Source: [Streptosporangium] indianense
GTDB taxonomy: Bacteria > Actinomycetota > Actinomycetes > Streptomycetales > Streptomycetaceae
Assembly (NCBI RefSeq): GCF_021474405.1
Contig: NZ_JAKEIO010000012.1
Coordinates: 1-64,000, forward strand
Length of the DNA stretch: 64,000 bases
Direction of reading: 5' to 3'
Position 1 is the stretch's first letter. Each line of letters starts with the position of its first letter. This document shows, in pieces, positions 18,937 through 29,313 of this stretch. A model generated the notes under the pieces. It saw only the letters and a program-made list of their open reading frames with translations, was not told the DNA's origin and ran no database searches. Position numbers and translations under genes: made by a program.

Positions 18937-18967
18937 ACCGTAGAACCTCAAGCAACCTTGAGGTCAA
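18937..18967 (-). promoter_or_regulatory. SoxR/MerR-type promoter and operator
   Basis: The operator CCTCAAGCAACCTTGAGG (18946-18963) is a perfect 7-4-7 inverted repeat of the SoxR type. On the minus strand it is flanked by -35 TTGACC (18967-18962) and -10 TACGGT (18942-18937). The spacer is 19 bases, the overlong spacing typical of MerR-family-activated promoters. Predicted +1 is next to ATG 18929. Confidence 0.85.
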
Positions 18968-19046
18968 GGAAGCTCGCGCATTGCCCCGACATCCCGCACA
19001 ATCAGCCCGATCCCCCTCTTCCCCGTCCCTTCGCGCAAAGGCCCCG

Positions 19047-20123
19047 ATGACGCTCCCCACGCAGCCGCTTCCCGCGCGCAATCCCCGGTCCCCGCTCCCG
19101 CAACCCGCAGTTGGCACGGCCTGGACAGCCTCTGGAGACGTGACAGCGGTACAACTCCCCGAACTCCGCCCGGGACGACTCCCCCGTCGCGTCCCGGTCC
19201 GCCGTCTGCGGCAGCTCCTGTGTCTGCTCCCGCTCCTGCTCGTCACCGTGGTCGCGGTGCGGCACCGGTCGGTGCTGGCCGACGGTTTCGCGCATCTGGG
19301 CACCGCCGAGTGGCCCTGGTTGCTGGCGGCGGTCGGCGCGACCTGCCTGACCTGGGTCGCCGCCGCCTGCACACGGCAGGGCGCGGTCGTCGAGCGGCTG
19401 CCCCGACGGCGGTTGCTGGCCACGCAGTTCGCGGCCGGAGCGGCCAACCACCTGCTGCCGACCGGGCTGGGCGCGAGCGCGGTCAACCTGCGGTTCATGA
19501 CCGTATGCGGGCTGCCGCTCGCCCGTTCCTCGGCCGCCCTCGGCCTGTACCTGCTCGCTGAGAGCGCCGGCCGGGTGCTGCTGCTGGGCGCCCTGTTCAT
19601 CGCCTTCCCCGACGCGCTGCGCCTCGGCACGCTGGTGCCGGAGACGGCGTTCGGCCCGTTGCTGGCCGGTGTCGCGGTGGCGCTGGTGATCGCCGCGACC
19701 GTGCTCGCCCTGGTCCGGCGGCTGCGTTCGGCCCTGGTGTCCTTCCTGCGGACGGCGCTCGGCGAGGCCCGCTCGGTGCACACCCGGCCGGCCAGGGCCC
19801 TCGCGCTGTGGGGCGGCTCCTTCGCCTTCCCGGCGTTGCAGGCGTCCGTACTGGTGCTGGTGGGGCGGGCGCTGGGGCTGGACGTCCCGGCCGCGCACAT
19901 GGCGGTGGCCTACCTGGCGGCGACGGTCGCCGTCGCGCTGGTGCCCACCCCGGGCGGCATCGGCTCGGTCGAGGCGGCGCTGGTGGTGGCGCTGGTGGCG
20001 GCGGGCGGCCCGGCCGCGGTGGCCACCGCCGTGGTGCTGGCGTTCCGGGTGATCACCGTCTGGCTGCCGCTGGTGCCGGGCGCGCTGACGCTGGCGGCGC
20101 TGGTACGGCTGAAGGTGATCTGA
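19047..20123 (+). CDS. YbhN/UPF0104-type membrane protein (lysylphosphatidylglycerol synthase TM region)
   Basis: About 358 residues with some eight hydrophobic helices. The family feature PTPGGIGSVEAAL occurs near residue 305. These proteins share the flippase-like membrane part of MprF, and the substrate is unknown. Start ATG 19047 has AAAGG five bases upstream. GTG 19140 is an alternative that removes a Pro-rich N-terminus. The gene is divergent from the SoxR-type exporter gene. Confidence 0.8.
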   Translation: MTLPTQPLPARNPRSPLPQPAVGTAWTASGDVTAVQLPELRPGRLPRRVPVRRLRQLLCLLPLLLVTVVAVRHRSVLADGFAHLGTAEWPWLLAAVGATCLTWVAAACTRQGAVVERLPRRRLLATQFAAGAANHLLPTGLGASAVNLRFMTVCGLPLARSSAALGLYLLAESAGRVLLLGALFIAFPDALRLGTLVPETAFGPLLAGVAVALVIAATVLALVRRLRSALVSFLRTALGEARSVHTRPARALALWGGSFAFPALQASVLVLVGRALGLDVPAAHMAVAYLAATVAVALVPTPGGIGSVEAALVVALVAAGGPAAVATAVVLAFRVITVWLPLVPGALTLAALVRLKVI

Positions 20124-20588
20124 CCCGGGGCCGGGCCCGGGCCGCGGCCGAGGAACCGGGCGCGGAGATCGCCCGGTTCCCGCAGTCCTGCCTGCGCTCC
20201 GACCGGCCCTCCGTGCTGGACCAGGAGGGCCTCGATGACCGGCCGCGCTGCGCGCCGAGTTCCGGTACGGCACCGGTGTGCCGGCCGAGAGCCTGCGGAG
20301 AGCGGCCCGATTCGTCTCCGGCGAGGGCAGGCACGGTCTTTCCCGGACCTGTGAGCGAGCCCGGCGTGACCCTGCGTCATGTGCAGCAACTCACCCTCCG
20401 CCCACCCCCGTCTCCGGTACGGAACCCTGCACGGGATACGGCAGGATGAACGATCGTGCCGACCGCAGGTCAGGGCGGTCGGGCACCTTCTGACATCCCG
20501 GAAGACGAGCAGGTGACGACGTGATGAGACTTCACATCCGGCCGCAGGTGGCGGCGTTCGCCGCGGTTCCCCGCCCCGGAGGTGACCG
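20124..20588. other. Intergenic stretch with a hairpin, no gene recognised
   Basis: It holds a perfect 11-base stem (20152-20162 with 20170-20180), a likely terminator for the flippase-like gene. The remainder has short frames on both strands without recognisable similarity or good codon structure. Confidence 0.6.
20152..20180 (+). terminator. Hairpin terminator after the flippase-like gene
   Basis: GGAACCGGGCG pairs with CGCCCGGTTCC across a seven-base loop, 28 bases after the stop. Confidence 0.6.
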
Positions 20589-21686
20589 GTGAACCGGGCG
20601 CTGACCGTGGACGATCTGCTGTTCGCCGGCATCGCCCTCGGCTCGGGCCTGCTGGCGGCGTTCGCACTGCGCGTCCTGCTGCGCTGGCTGGGCCGGCACG
20701 CCGACCGCACCCGCTGGAGCGGCGACGACGTGATCGTGCACGCGCTGCGGGCCGTGGTGCCCTGGGGGGCGGTCGTGGGCGGAGTGGCGGGCGCGGCGGC
20801 GGTGCTGCCGCTGACCCGGACGGTGCAGCACACCACGAACCAGGTGCTCACCGTGCTGCTGATCTTCGTGGCGACCGTGTCGGTGGCCCGGGTCGTGACG
20901 GGGCTGGTGCGCACGGTCACCCAGTCCCGCTCCGGGGTCGCCGGATCGGCCACGATCTTCGTCAACATCACCCGGATCCTGGTCCTGGCGATCGGCTTCC
21001 TGGTGGTGCTCCAGACCCTGGGCATCTCGATAGCGCCGCTGCTCACCGCCCTCGGCGTCGGCGGTCTGGCCGTCGCGCTGGCCCTGCAGGACACCCTCGC
21101 CAACCTCTTCGCGGGCATCCACATCCTCGCCTCGAAGACCGTCCAGCCCGGTGACTACATCCGGCTCAGCAGCGGCGAGGAGGGCTACGTCGAGGACATC
21201 AACTGGCGGCAGACGACGATCCGCAACCTGTCGAACAACCTGGTCGTGATCCCCAACGGCCAGCTCGCCAAGGCGAACATGACCAACTTCATGCGCCCGG
21301 AGGAGCAGCTGACCGTCCTGGTCCAGGTCGGGGTGGCCTACGACAGCGACCTGGAGCAGGTGGAGCGGGTCACCAACGAGGTCATCGCCGAGACGATGAC
21401 CGAGGTGGACGGCGCTGTGGCGGACCACGAGCCGATCATCCGGTTCCACACCTTCGGCGACTCCCGCATCGGCTTCACCGTCATCCTGGGCGTCGGCGAG
21501 TTCAGCGACCAGTACCGGATCAAGCACGAGTTCATCAAGCGCCTGCACAAGCGCTACCGCGCGGAGGGCATCCGCATCCCCGCCCCGGCGCGCACGGTGG
21601 CGCTCCAGCAGGGCGGGGCCGTCATCCCGCAGCAGCGGACCGGCGAGATCGAGCCGGGCGGTCTGAGCTCCGCCCGGTTCGACTAG
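20589..21686 (+). CDS. MscS-family mechanosensitive ion channel
   Basis: 365 residues with three or four hydrophobic helices, then the conserved MscS pore and upper-beta regions. LTALGVGGLAVALALQDTLANL lies around residues 155-177 and gives the glycine/alanine-rich pore helix. GDYIRLSSGEEGYVEDINWRQT follows, with IPNGQLAKANMTNF after it. It should open under membrane tension to release solutes. GTG 20589 follows GGAGG. Confidence 0.92.
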   Translation: MNRALTVDDLLFAGIALGSGLLAAFALRVLLRWLGRHADRTRWSGDDVIVHALRAVVPWGAVVGGVAGAAAVLPLTRTVQHTTNQVLTVLLIFVATVSVARVVTGLVRTVTQSRSGVAGSATIFVNITRILVLAIGFLVVLQTLGISIAPLLTALGVGGLAVALALQDTLANLFAGIHILASKTVQPGDYIRLSSGEEGYVEDINWRQTTIRNLSNNLVVIPNGQLAKANMTNFMRPEEQLTVLVQVGVAYDSDLEQVERVTNEVIAETMTEVDGAVADHEPIIRFHTFGDSRIGFTVILGVGEFSDQYRIKHEFIKRLHKRYRAEGIRIPAPARTVALQQGGAVIPQQRTGEIEPGGLSSARFD

Positions 21687-21696
21687 GGGCCGCTCG

Positions 21697-23241
21697 TCAC
21701 AGCGTCGCGGAGTTGTCGTGGTGGTGGCTGTCCCTCCGGTCGCGCGGTGCCGCGAGGGACGCCTTCACCGGCGTCACCGTCCAGTCCGGGTGCCCCGGCA
21801 TCCGCGGCGTCTTCGTGCCGTACAGCCAGTCCCGCAGGAAGCCGGTGACGTCCTGCCCCGAGATCTCCGAGGCGAGGGCGATGTAGTCCTCGGTGGAGGC
21901 GGTGGAGTCGCGGTACCGCTCCAGGAACGTGCGCTCCAGGGCCGTGAAGGCCGCCTCCCCGACCTGCTGCCGCAGCGCGTACAGCACGAGCACCCCGCCC
22001 AGGTAGCGCTGGCTGTCGAACAGGTTGGCCGCGTTGGGCGCCGCCACCGGCCCGGAGTCGCGGCGCCACTGGTCGCCCTGCGCGTAGGTGTGCTTCATAC
22101 GTGCTTCCAGCGTGGTCATGCCAAGCGAATCGGTCCAGCCGCGCTCGTAGCGGTACAGCAGGCCGTAGAAGTCGGCGTGGCCCTCGTTCAGCCACAGATC
22201 GGCCCAGGTGGCGGGGCTGACGCTGTTGCCGAAGTAGGAGTGGACCAGCTCGTGCATCATGTGCGAGCCGATCTTGCTCTCCTCCTGGAGGAGGTAGTTC
22301 GGCTTGTAGAGCGTGAGGGTCTGGGTCTCCAGGCCGGTGAAGTCGAAGGCGTTCGAGGCGTCGTTGTTGCAGGGCAGCAGGCCGTACGTCTCGAAGGGGT
22401 ACGCGCCCAGCCGCTGCTCGACCCACGCCACCAGGCCCGGGGTGAGCGCCAGCGCCGGTTCCAGGGCGGTGGCCCGGGCCACCGGGACGACGTCGCGCAG
22501 CGGCAGTCCGTGCGGACCCTGCCGCTCCTTGATCACGTAGTCGCCGACGGTGATCTGCACCACCTCGGTGGCGATCGGCGAGCGGGAGCGGTACGTGTAC
22601 GCGGTCAGGCCGCCGGACAGCTGCTCGGTGCACACCAATGTGCCGCTGGCGACGCCCCGCAGCCCGTCGGGCACGCTGATCCGGAAGGTGAAATCGGCCT
22701 TGTCGGAGGGGTGGTCGTTGCAGGGGAAGACGGTGTGCGCCAGGTCCGGCTGGCAGCACACCGCGAATCCGTCCGGGGTGGCCACCCAGCCGCCGGCGGG
22801 CGGCGGGGTCCGGCGCGGGTCGGCGCCGTAGGCCACCACGACCTTGGCCCGGGCCTTCGCCGGGAGCGGGCCGGCGGGGGTGATCCGCAGCTTCTCGGCC
22901 ACCTGCTCGAAGGCGGCGGTGCGGCCGTCGACCCGGACGGAGCGTATGTCCAGGCCGCGCGCGTCCAGGGAGAAGCGGCTCAGGGCCTGGGTGGTGCGGA
23001 TGGTCAGGGTCGCGGTGGCCTCGACGAGCTTGGTCGTGACGTCGTAGGCGAAGTCGAGGTGGTAGGCCGAGACGCGGTATCCGTCATTGCCGAGGGCGGG
23101 GTAGACGGGGTCACCGAGGGTCTCGGCGCCCGGGGTGGCGCCGGTGCCGGGAGCCGCCTGGGCCGGAATCCCCGTGGTGAGTGCCGCTGCCGTGCCGATC
23201 AGCGCGGCTGCGGGGGCCGTCACTCTGGTGCGATATCTCAT
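21697..23241 (-). CDS. Secreted M1-family zinc metallopeptidase
   Basis: 514 residues. A Sec-type signal peptide (residues 1-29, ending PAQAA) precedes an M1 aminopeptidase-like N-terminal beta domain and a catalytic domain. The zinc site is HELVH (330-334) with the third ligand Glu353 in LWLNEGHAD, exactly HExxH-x18-E. The substrate-binding motif usually written GxMEN appears as GLETQ, a known variation. It probably removes N-terminal residues from peptides outside the cell. The start at ATG 23241 is set by the signal peptide. Confidence 0.9.
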   Translation of the reverse strand: MRYRTRVTAPAAALIGTAAALTTGIPAQAAPGTGATPGAETLGDPVYPALGNDGYRVSAYHLDFAYDVTTKLVEATATLTIRTTQALSRFSLDARGLDIRSVRVDGRTAAFEQVAEKLRITPAGPLPAKARAKVVVAYGADPRRTPPPAGGWVATPDGFAVCCQPDLAHTVFPCNDHPSDKADFTFRISVPDGLRGVASGTLVCTEQLSGGLTAYTYRSRSPIATEVVQITVGDYVIKERQGPHGLPLRDVVPVARATALEPALALTPGLVAWVEQRLGAYPFETYGLLPCNNDASNAFDFTGLETQTLTLYKPNYLLQEESKIGSHMMHELVHSYFGNSVSPATWADLWLNEGHADFYGLLYRYERGWTDSLGMTTLEARMKHTYAQGDQWRRDSGPVAAPNAANLFDSQRYLGGVLVLYALRQQVGEAAFTALERTFLERYRDSTASTEDYIALASEISGQDVTGFLRDWLYGTKTPRMPGHPDWTVTPVKASLAAPRDRRDSHHHDNSATL

Positions 23242-23296
23242 GGTCCGCTTTCGCTCGGACGGCCGGGTGGTCAGGTCCGGCCGTGGCTTGGAGTGA

Positions 23297-25648
<2,352 letters not shown>

Positions 25649-25674
25649 CGTCCCGGGCCGCATCGGCCCTCCGA

Positions 25675-25712
25675 CTCCGCCCCGGCCGGCCGCGCGCCCG
25701 GCCGGGGCGGAG
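25675..25712 (+). terminator. Hairpin terminator after isocitrate dehydrogenase
   Basis: A perfect 15-base stem (CTCCGCCCCGGCCGG with its complement) around an eight-base loop, 27 bases after the stop. Confidence 0.8.
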
Positions 25713-25790
25713 CCGTATCCGCCCTCACACGGCCTTCCGAGGCACCTCGATCCTGCCGCACACCACCGATCCACGTCCTGGAGCCGCCCC

Positions 25791-26579
25791 GTGACCGACG
25801 CCCCGCCGCCCTTCGAGCTGCTGCCCGGGGCCGGGCAGTCCCCGGTGATCCTTCATGTGCCGCACTCCGCGCGGGAGATACCGGACGTCGTGCGGGAGCG
25901 GATCGTGCTCGATGACGAGGAGCTGGAGCGGGAGCTCGACCACATCACCGACGCGCACACCGCGGAGATCGCCGAGACGGCGGCCGGGCTGGCCGGCCTC
26001 ACACCGTGGCGATGCGTCAACCGGCTGTCGCGGCTGGTCGTCGATCCGGAACGGTTCCCGGACGAGCGGGAGGAGATGCTGGCCGTCGGAATGGGGGCGG
26101 TCTACACCCGGACCACGCACGGCGGGGTGCTACGGCCCGACGACACCGACGCCGGCCCGCTCGTCGAGCGGTACTTCGAGCCGTACGCGCGGGCGATGAC
26201 ACGGGCCGTGGCGGACCGGCTGGACGCCACGGGGCGGGCCGTGATCATCGACGTGCACTCCTACCCGAGCCGGAGACTTCCCTACGAGCTGCACGGGGAC
26301 GGGCCCCGCCCGGCGGTCTGTCTCGGCACCGACTCCTTCCACACGCCTCCCGCGCTGCTGGACGCCGCCCGGGAAGCGTTCGGGGAGACGGAACTCGACA
26401 CCCCGTTCAGCGGGACCTACGTGCCTGCGGAGTTCCACGGGAAGCGGCCCGAGGTGAGCGCGCTCATGGTGGAGATCCGCCGGGACACCTACATGACCGA
26501 ACCGGGCGGCCCCGCCGGGCCCGGGCTGGAGCGGCTCGGCAGGGCACTGGCCGCCCTGGTGGACGCCGTGTCCCGCTGA
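25791..26579 (+). CDS. N-formylglutamate amidohydrolase-like hydrolase
   Basis: 262 residues of the FGase family (PF05013). Visible family features are VPHSAREIP near the N-terminus, the middle DVHSYPS, and a C-terminal MVEIRRDTYM. In the classic pathway it releases formate from N-formylglutamate at the end of histidine breakdown. The other hut genes are not nearby, so related amidase substrates are possible. GTG 25791 with GGAG upstream. Confidence 0.85.
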   Translation: MTDAPPPFELLPGAGQSPVILHVPHSAREIPDVVRERIVLDDEELERELDHITDAHTAEIAETAAGLAGLTPWRCVNRLSRLVVDPERFPDEREEMLAVGMGAVYTRTTHGGVLRPDDTDAGPLVERYFEPYARAMTRAVADRLDATGRAVIIDVHSYPSRRLPYELHGDGPRPAVCLGTDSFHTPPALLDAAREAFGETELDTPFSGTYVPAEFHGKRPEVSALMVEIRRDTYMTEPGGPAGPGLERLGRALAALVDAVSR

Positions 26580-26610
26580 ACCGCACGACGGTGACCCGTG
26601 ATCAATACAC

Positions 26611-27117
26611 CTAGGCCCGCAGCCACTCCGTCACCACCACGTCCCCGCCCGTGCGCAGCCGCAGGGCGAACGGGCCGGACAGCGGTACGTCGGTGGTGAA
26701 GCGGCCCAGGTCGTCGGCCGTGAGCGGGAAGCCGGGCCGCGGTCCGCCGAGCACCTCGATCCGGGCCGGCTGCGGCGGCAGCACCTGGCCCATCAGCCCC
26801 CGCTCGGTCACCTCGACGTCCACGGTCACCCCACCCGCCCGGAACGTCAGCATCCGGGGCACGTCGGCGACACCCCTGACCGGGAGGGCGTCGACCAGCG
26901 AGTCGAAGGTCAGCTCGGCCACGCGCGTGTCCAGGTCGTGCAGCGCGTAGGCGTCGACCGCGATCTGCTGGAGGACCGCCGGAACCGGGTCGAGGACGGC
27001 GGCGGCCCGCCGCAGCTCCTCCTCCAGCAGATCGTCGTCGAACTCCCGGTCGTCGAAGTCCCCCTCGCCGAACAGGTCGTCGTCGTCCATGCCGTGCATG
27101 CCGTTCATGTCGCTCAC
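26611..27117 (-). CDS. 168-residue protein coupled to the ECF sigma gene, function unknown
   Basis: The N-terminus is very acidic (Asp/Glu-rich through residue 35). A mixed alpha/beta part follows, including a segment MLTFRAGGVTVDVEV and a C-terminal beta-rich region. The GTG start overlaps the sigma-factor stop as GTGA, so the two are translated together. Together with the subtilase and CHAT genes it belongs to a recurring actinobacterial set. It could be a sigma-associated regulator or a protease target, but neither is shown by sequence. Confidence 0.75.
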   Translation of the reverse strand: MSDMNGMHGMDDDDLFGEGDFDDREFDDDLLEEELRRAAAVLDPVPAVLQQIAVDAYALHDLDTRVAELTFDSLVDALPVRGVADVPRMLTFRAGGVTVDVEVTERGLMGQVLPPQPARIEVLGGPRPGFPLTADDLGRFTTDVPLSGPFALRLRTGGDVVVTEWLRA

Positions 27118-27689
27118 ATCGCCCCCCGTGCCTCGAGCCGGGCCCGCAGGCGCCGCAGACAGCGCTGGCGCAGCGGCCCGATGCTGCCGACCGCGATCCC
27201 CAGCGCGGCGGACACGTCGTGGTAGCTGGGCGGCGGCGTCGCCATCAGCACGCGCAGCAACTGGCGGCACCGCTCGCCCAGTTCCTCGAACTCCTGCCAC
27301 AGCCGCCGGACGCGTTCGCTCTGCGCGGCGGCCTCCTCGGAGTCGAGCAGCGACTGTTCCGGCGTACCGTCCTCACTGACCCGGTCCAGCATCCGCGGAT
27401 CGTCCGTGAGGGTCAGCCGCTGCGCGCTGCGGATGACCTTCAGGCACTCGTGGCGCGCGGTGCTCGCCAGCCACGCGCCGGCCTTGCCGGGCTCGCGGAT
27501 CCGCCCGAGGTGCTGGGCGAAGCGGAACCAGGCTGTCTGGTACACCTCGTGCGCGTCGGCGTCGGAGAGCCTGTGGGCCCGGACGACGGACCACACCAGG
27601 GGGCTCAGCCCCTCCACGAGCGCCTTCCAGGCCGCCGCGTCACCGTCGGCGGCCGCCTGGACGAGCGCGCCGGCATCAGTACGGTCCAC
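27114..27689 (-). CDS. ECF-type RNA polymerase sigma factor
   Basis: 191 residues with sigma region 2 (AAADGDAAAWKALVEG through HEVYQTAWFRFAQHL) and region 4 (SYHDVSAALGIAVGSIGPLRQRCLRRLR). No extra C-terminal domain and no anti-sigma gene adjoin it. GTG 27689 gives a normal ECF N-terminus. A GTG at 27755 that overlaps the subtilase stop as GTGA is an alternative that adds 22 residues. The operon order is subtilase, sigma, 168-residue protein. Confidence 0.85.
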   Translation of the reverse strand: MDRTDAGALVQAAADGDAAAWKALVEGLSPLVWSVVRAHRLSDADAHEVYQTAWFRFAQHLGRIREPGKAGAWLASTARHECLKVIRSAQRLTLTDDPRMLDRVSEDGTPEQSLLDSEEAAAQSERVRRLWQEFEELGERCRQLLRVLMATPPPSYHDVSAALGIAVGSIGPLRQRCLRRLRARLEARGAM

Positions 27690-27751
27690 GGCAGCCCCAC
27701 CCCTCGAGTACGGCACGTCATCGTACGCCGTGGAGGGGGCGGCTTCGGCCG

Positions 27752-29182
27752 TCACAGTCCGGGGCCGAGGCGCACGACGGGCACCGGGCGCCAGGTGGGC
27801 GGACGAAGCGCCGGAACGTGCGCACCGCGCACTTCCGCGAACCCCGTGTTCATCTGCAGGAGCTGCCGCCGGGCCGCGCGCGGGTCGGTCTCCTTGTGCG
27901 CCGTCATGTGCGCGGCGACCAGGCCGGCGGTCACCGGGGTGGCGAAGGAGGTGCCGCTCCACTGCGCGTACCCCTCGAACATCACCTGATCCGGCTTGGC
28001 GGCGACGCCCTCGTCGCTCAGCACGCCGCTGTGCCGGGGGTGACTGCACGTGCAGCCGTAGGAGAAGCCGTAGCGGCAGGTGTCGTAGGTGGAGTGCTGG
28101 TAGACGTACGGGACCGGGGAGTCGAAGCCGGTGAGGGCGCTGGTGAGACGCTCCCCGGGGGCGTAGACCTTCACCCAGGGGCCGTGGTTGGTGAAGCAGG
28201 CGCCGAACTCGCCGTCGCTGCGCAGGGCGCCGACCGAGAGCACGGAGTCCTCCCAGCCGGGCAGATCGGCGTAGGCGGCGGGCCAGAACGGCGTCGCACC
28301 GGCGTTGTTTCCCGCGGCGGCGACCAGCAGGGTGCGCTGCTCGCGCAGTTCCCGCATGAAGTGCTCGACGCCCAGCAGGCCGTCGGTGCGGCCGTTGGCG
28401 GTGCCGGCGGAGAGGCTGAGGACGTCGGGCCAGCCGCCCGCGTCGACGACCTCGAAGAGCCTCTCGCCGAACTCCGACTCCAGGATGGCGCCCGCGTCGT
28501 TGAGGGTGCCGCTCACAGTGATGTCGGTGTTGGGCGCCACGGCCGCCACCAGCCCGGCGATGAACGTGCCGTGGCCGACGTACTGCCGGAGGACCCCCTG
28601 GTCGTCGCACTCCCGCTCCTGGGCGTCGCCGCCGGTGTGGGCCAGCAGGCCGCAGGAGCGGTAGTCGTGCGTGAGGCCGGTGTCGACGACGAGGACGGCG
28701 ACGGCGGTGTCCGGGTCGTGGGGCGTGTCGGCGGCGGCCGGGTTGGGTGGTTCGCTGAGCGGTACGGGGACGGGTTCGTCGCCGGGGCAGGCGTTGACGG
28801 CGATGTGCACCACGTGATTGCGGGCGACCATCCGGTGCCCGGCCCGGGACTCGTGCTCGCGTACCGAGCGCAGGGCGTGGGCGACGGCACGGTCGGCGCC
28901 CCGGCCGCCCTCGCCGGGGTCGCCGACCCGGATGCGGGTGATGCCGCTGCGGTTGGTCTGCGGGCCCGCGCGCCGGACCTGCTCCTGGTCGAGGTCGGGT
29001 GCCGCCGTGAAGTGCGCCCGTACCGTGTCCTCGACGACCCGGGCCTCCTCGCCGTCGCGGACGAGGACCACGCCCTTCTCGTACATGAACTCCGCCGAGT
29101 CGTCCGGGCCCATCGCCAGGGGGACGTCCGGCATCGAGCGCTGGATGTGGTCGAACTGCTCGTGGAATCGCTGAGGTGCCAT
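27752..29182 (-). CDS. Cytosolic S8 (subtilisin-like) serine protease
   Basis: 476 residues without a signal peptide. The catalytic residues sit in VVDTGL (about 164), GHGTFIAG (about 202), AAAGNN (oxyanion Asn, about 290) and SGTSFATPV (about 411). An N-terminal region of some 140 residues precedes the protease core. The insert after residue 365 has a Cys cluster (CRYGFSYGCTCS). It opens an operon with the ECF sigma factor and the 168-residue protein, and is divergent from the CHAT protein. This fits an intracellular signalling or effector protease rather than a nutritional one. Confidence 0.9.
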   Translation of the reverse strand: MAPQRFHEQFDHIQRSMPDVPLAMGPDDSAEFMYEKGVVLVRDGEEARVVEDTVRAHFTAAPDLDQEQVRRAGPQTNRSGITRIRVGDPGEGGRGADRAVAHALRSVREHESRAGHRMVARNHVVHIAVNACPGDEPVPVPLSEPPNPAAADTPHDPDTAVAVLVVDTGLTHDYRSCGLLAHTGGDAQERECDDQGVLRQYVGHGTFIAGLVAAVAPNTDITVSGTLNDAGAILESEFGERLFEVVDAGGWPDVLSLSAGTANGRTDGLLGVEHFMRELREQRTLLVAAAGNNAGATPFWPAAYADLPGWEDSVLSVGALRSDGEFGACFTNHGPWVKVYAPGERLTSALTGFDSPVPYVYQHSTYDTCRYGFSYGCTCSHPRHSGVLSDEGVAAKPDQVMFEGYAQWSGTSFATPVTAGLVAAHMTAHKETDPRAARRQLLQMNTGFAEVRGAHVPALRPPTWRPVPVVRLGPGL

Positions 29183-29313
29183 GGCGGGTCCTCCCGTTGG
29201 TGCGACGGCGTCGTCCGGCGGCGCTGAGCGGTCGTCAACAAGAGCCGCCGGGCCGTCCCTTGATACAGCTCCACACCTGTGGGACGTGCTCCGGGACCAC
29301 TACCATCCGAGGA

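Noticed and set aside
16941..19046. N-terminal two thirds of the frame that ends in the flippase-like gene
   Set aside because: It lies antisense to the ABC exporter. Only the part from 19047 has coding character.
20278..20493. A 71-codon frame between the flippase-like gene and the MscS gene
   Set aside because: No ribosome site, no recognisable similarity and an Arg/Pro/Ser-rich composition typical of non-coding GC-rich DNA.
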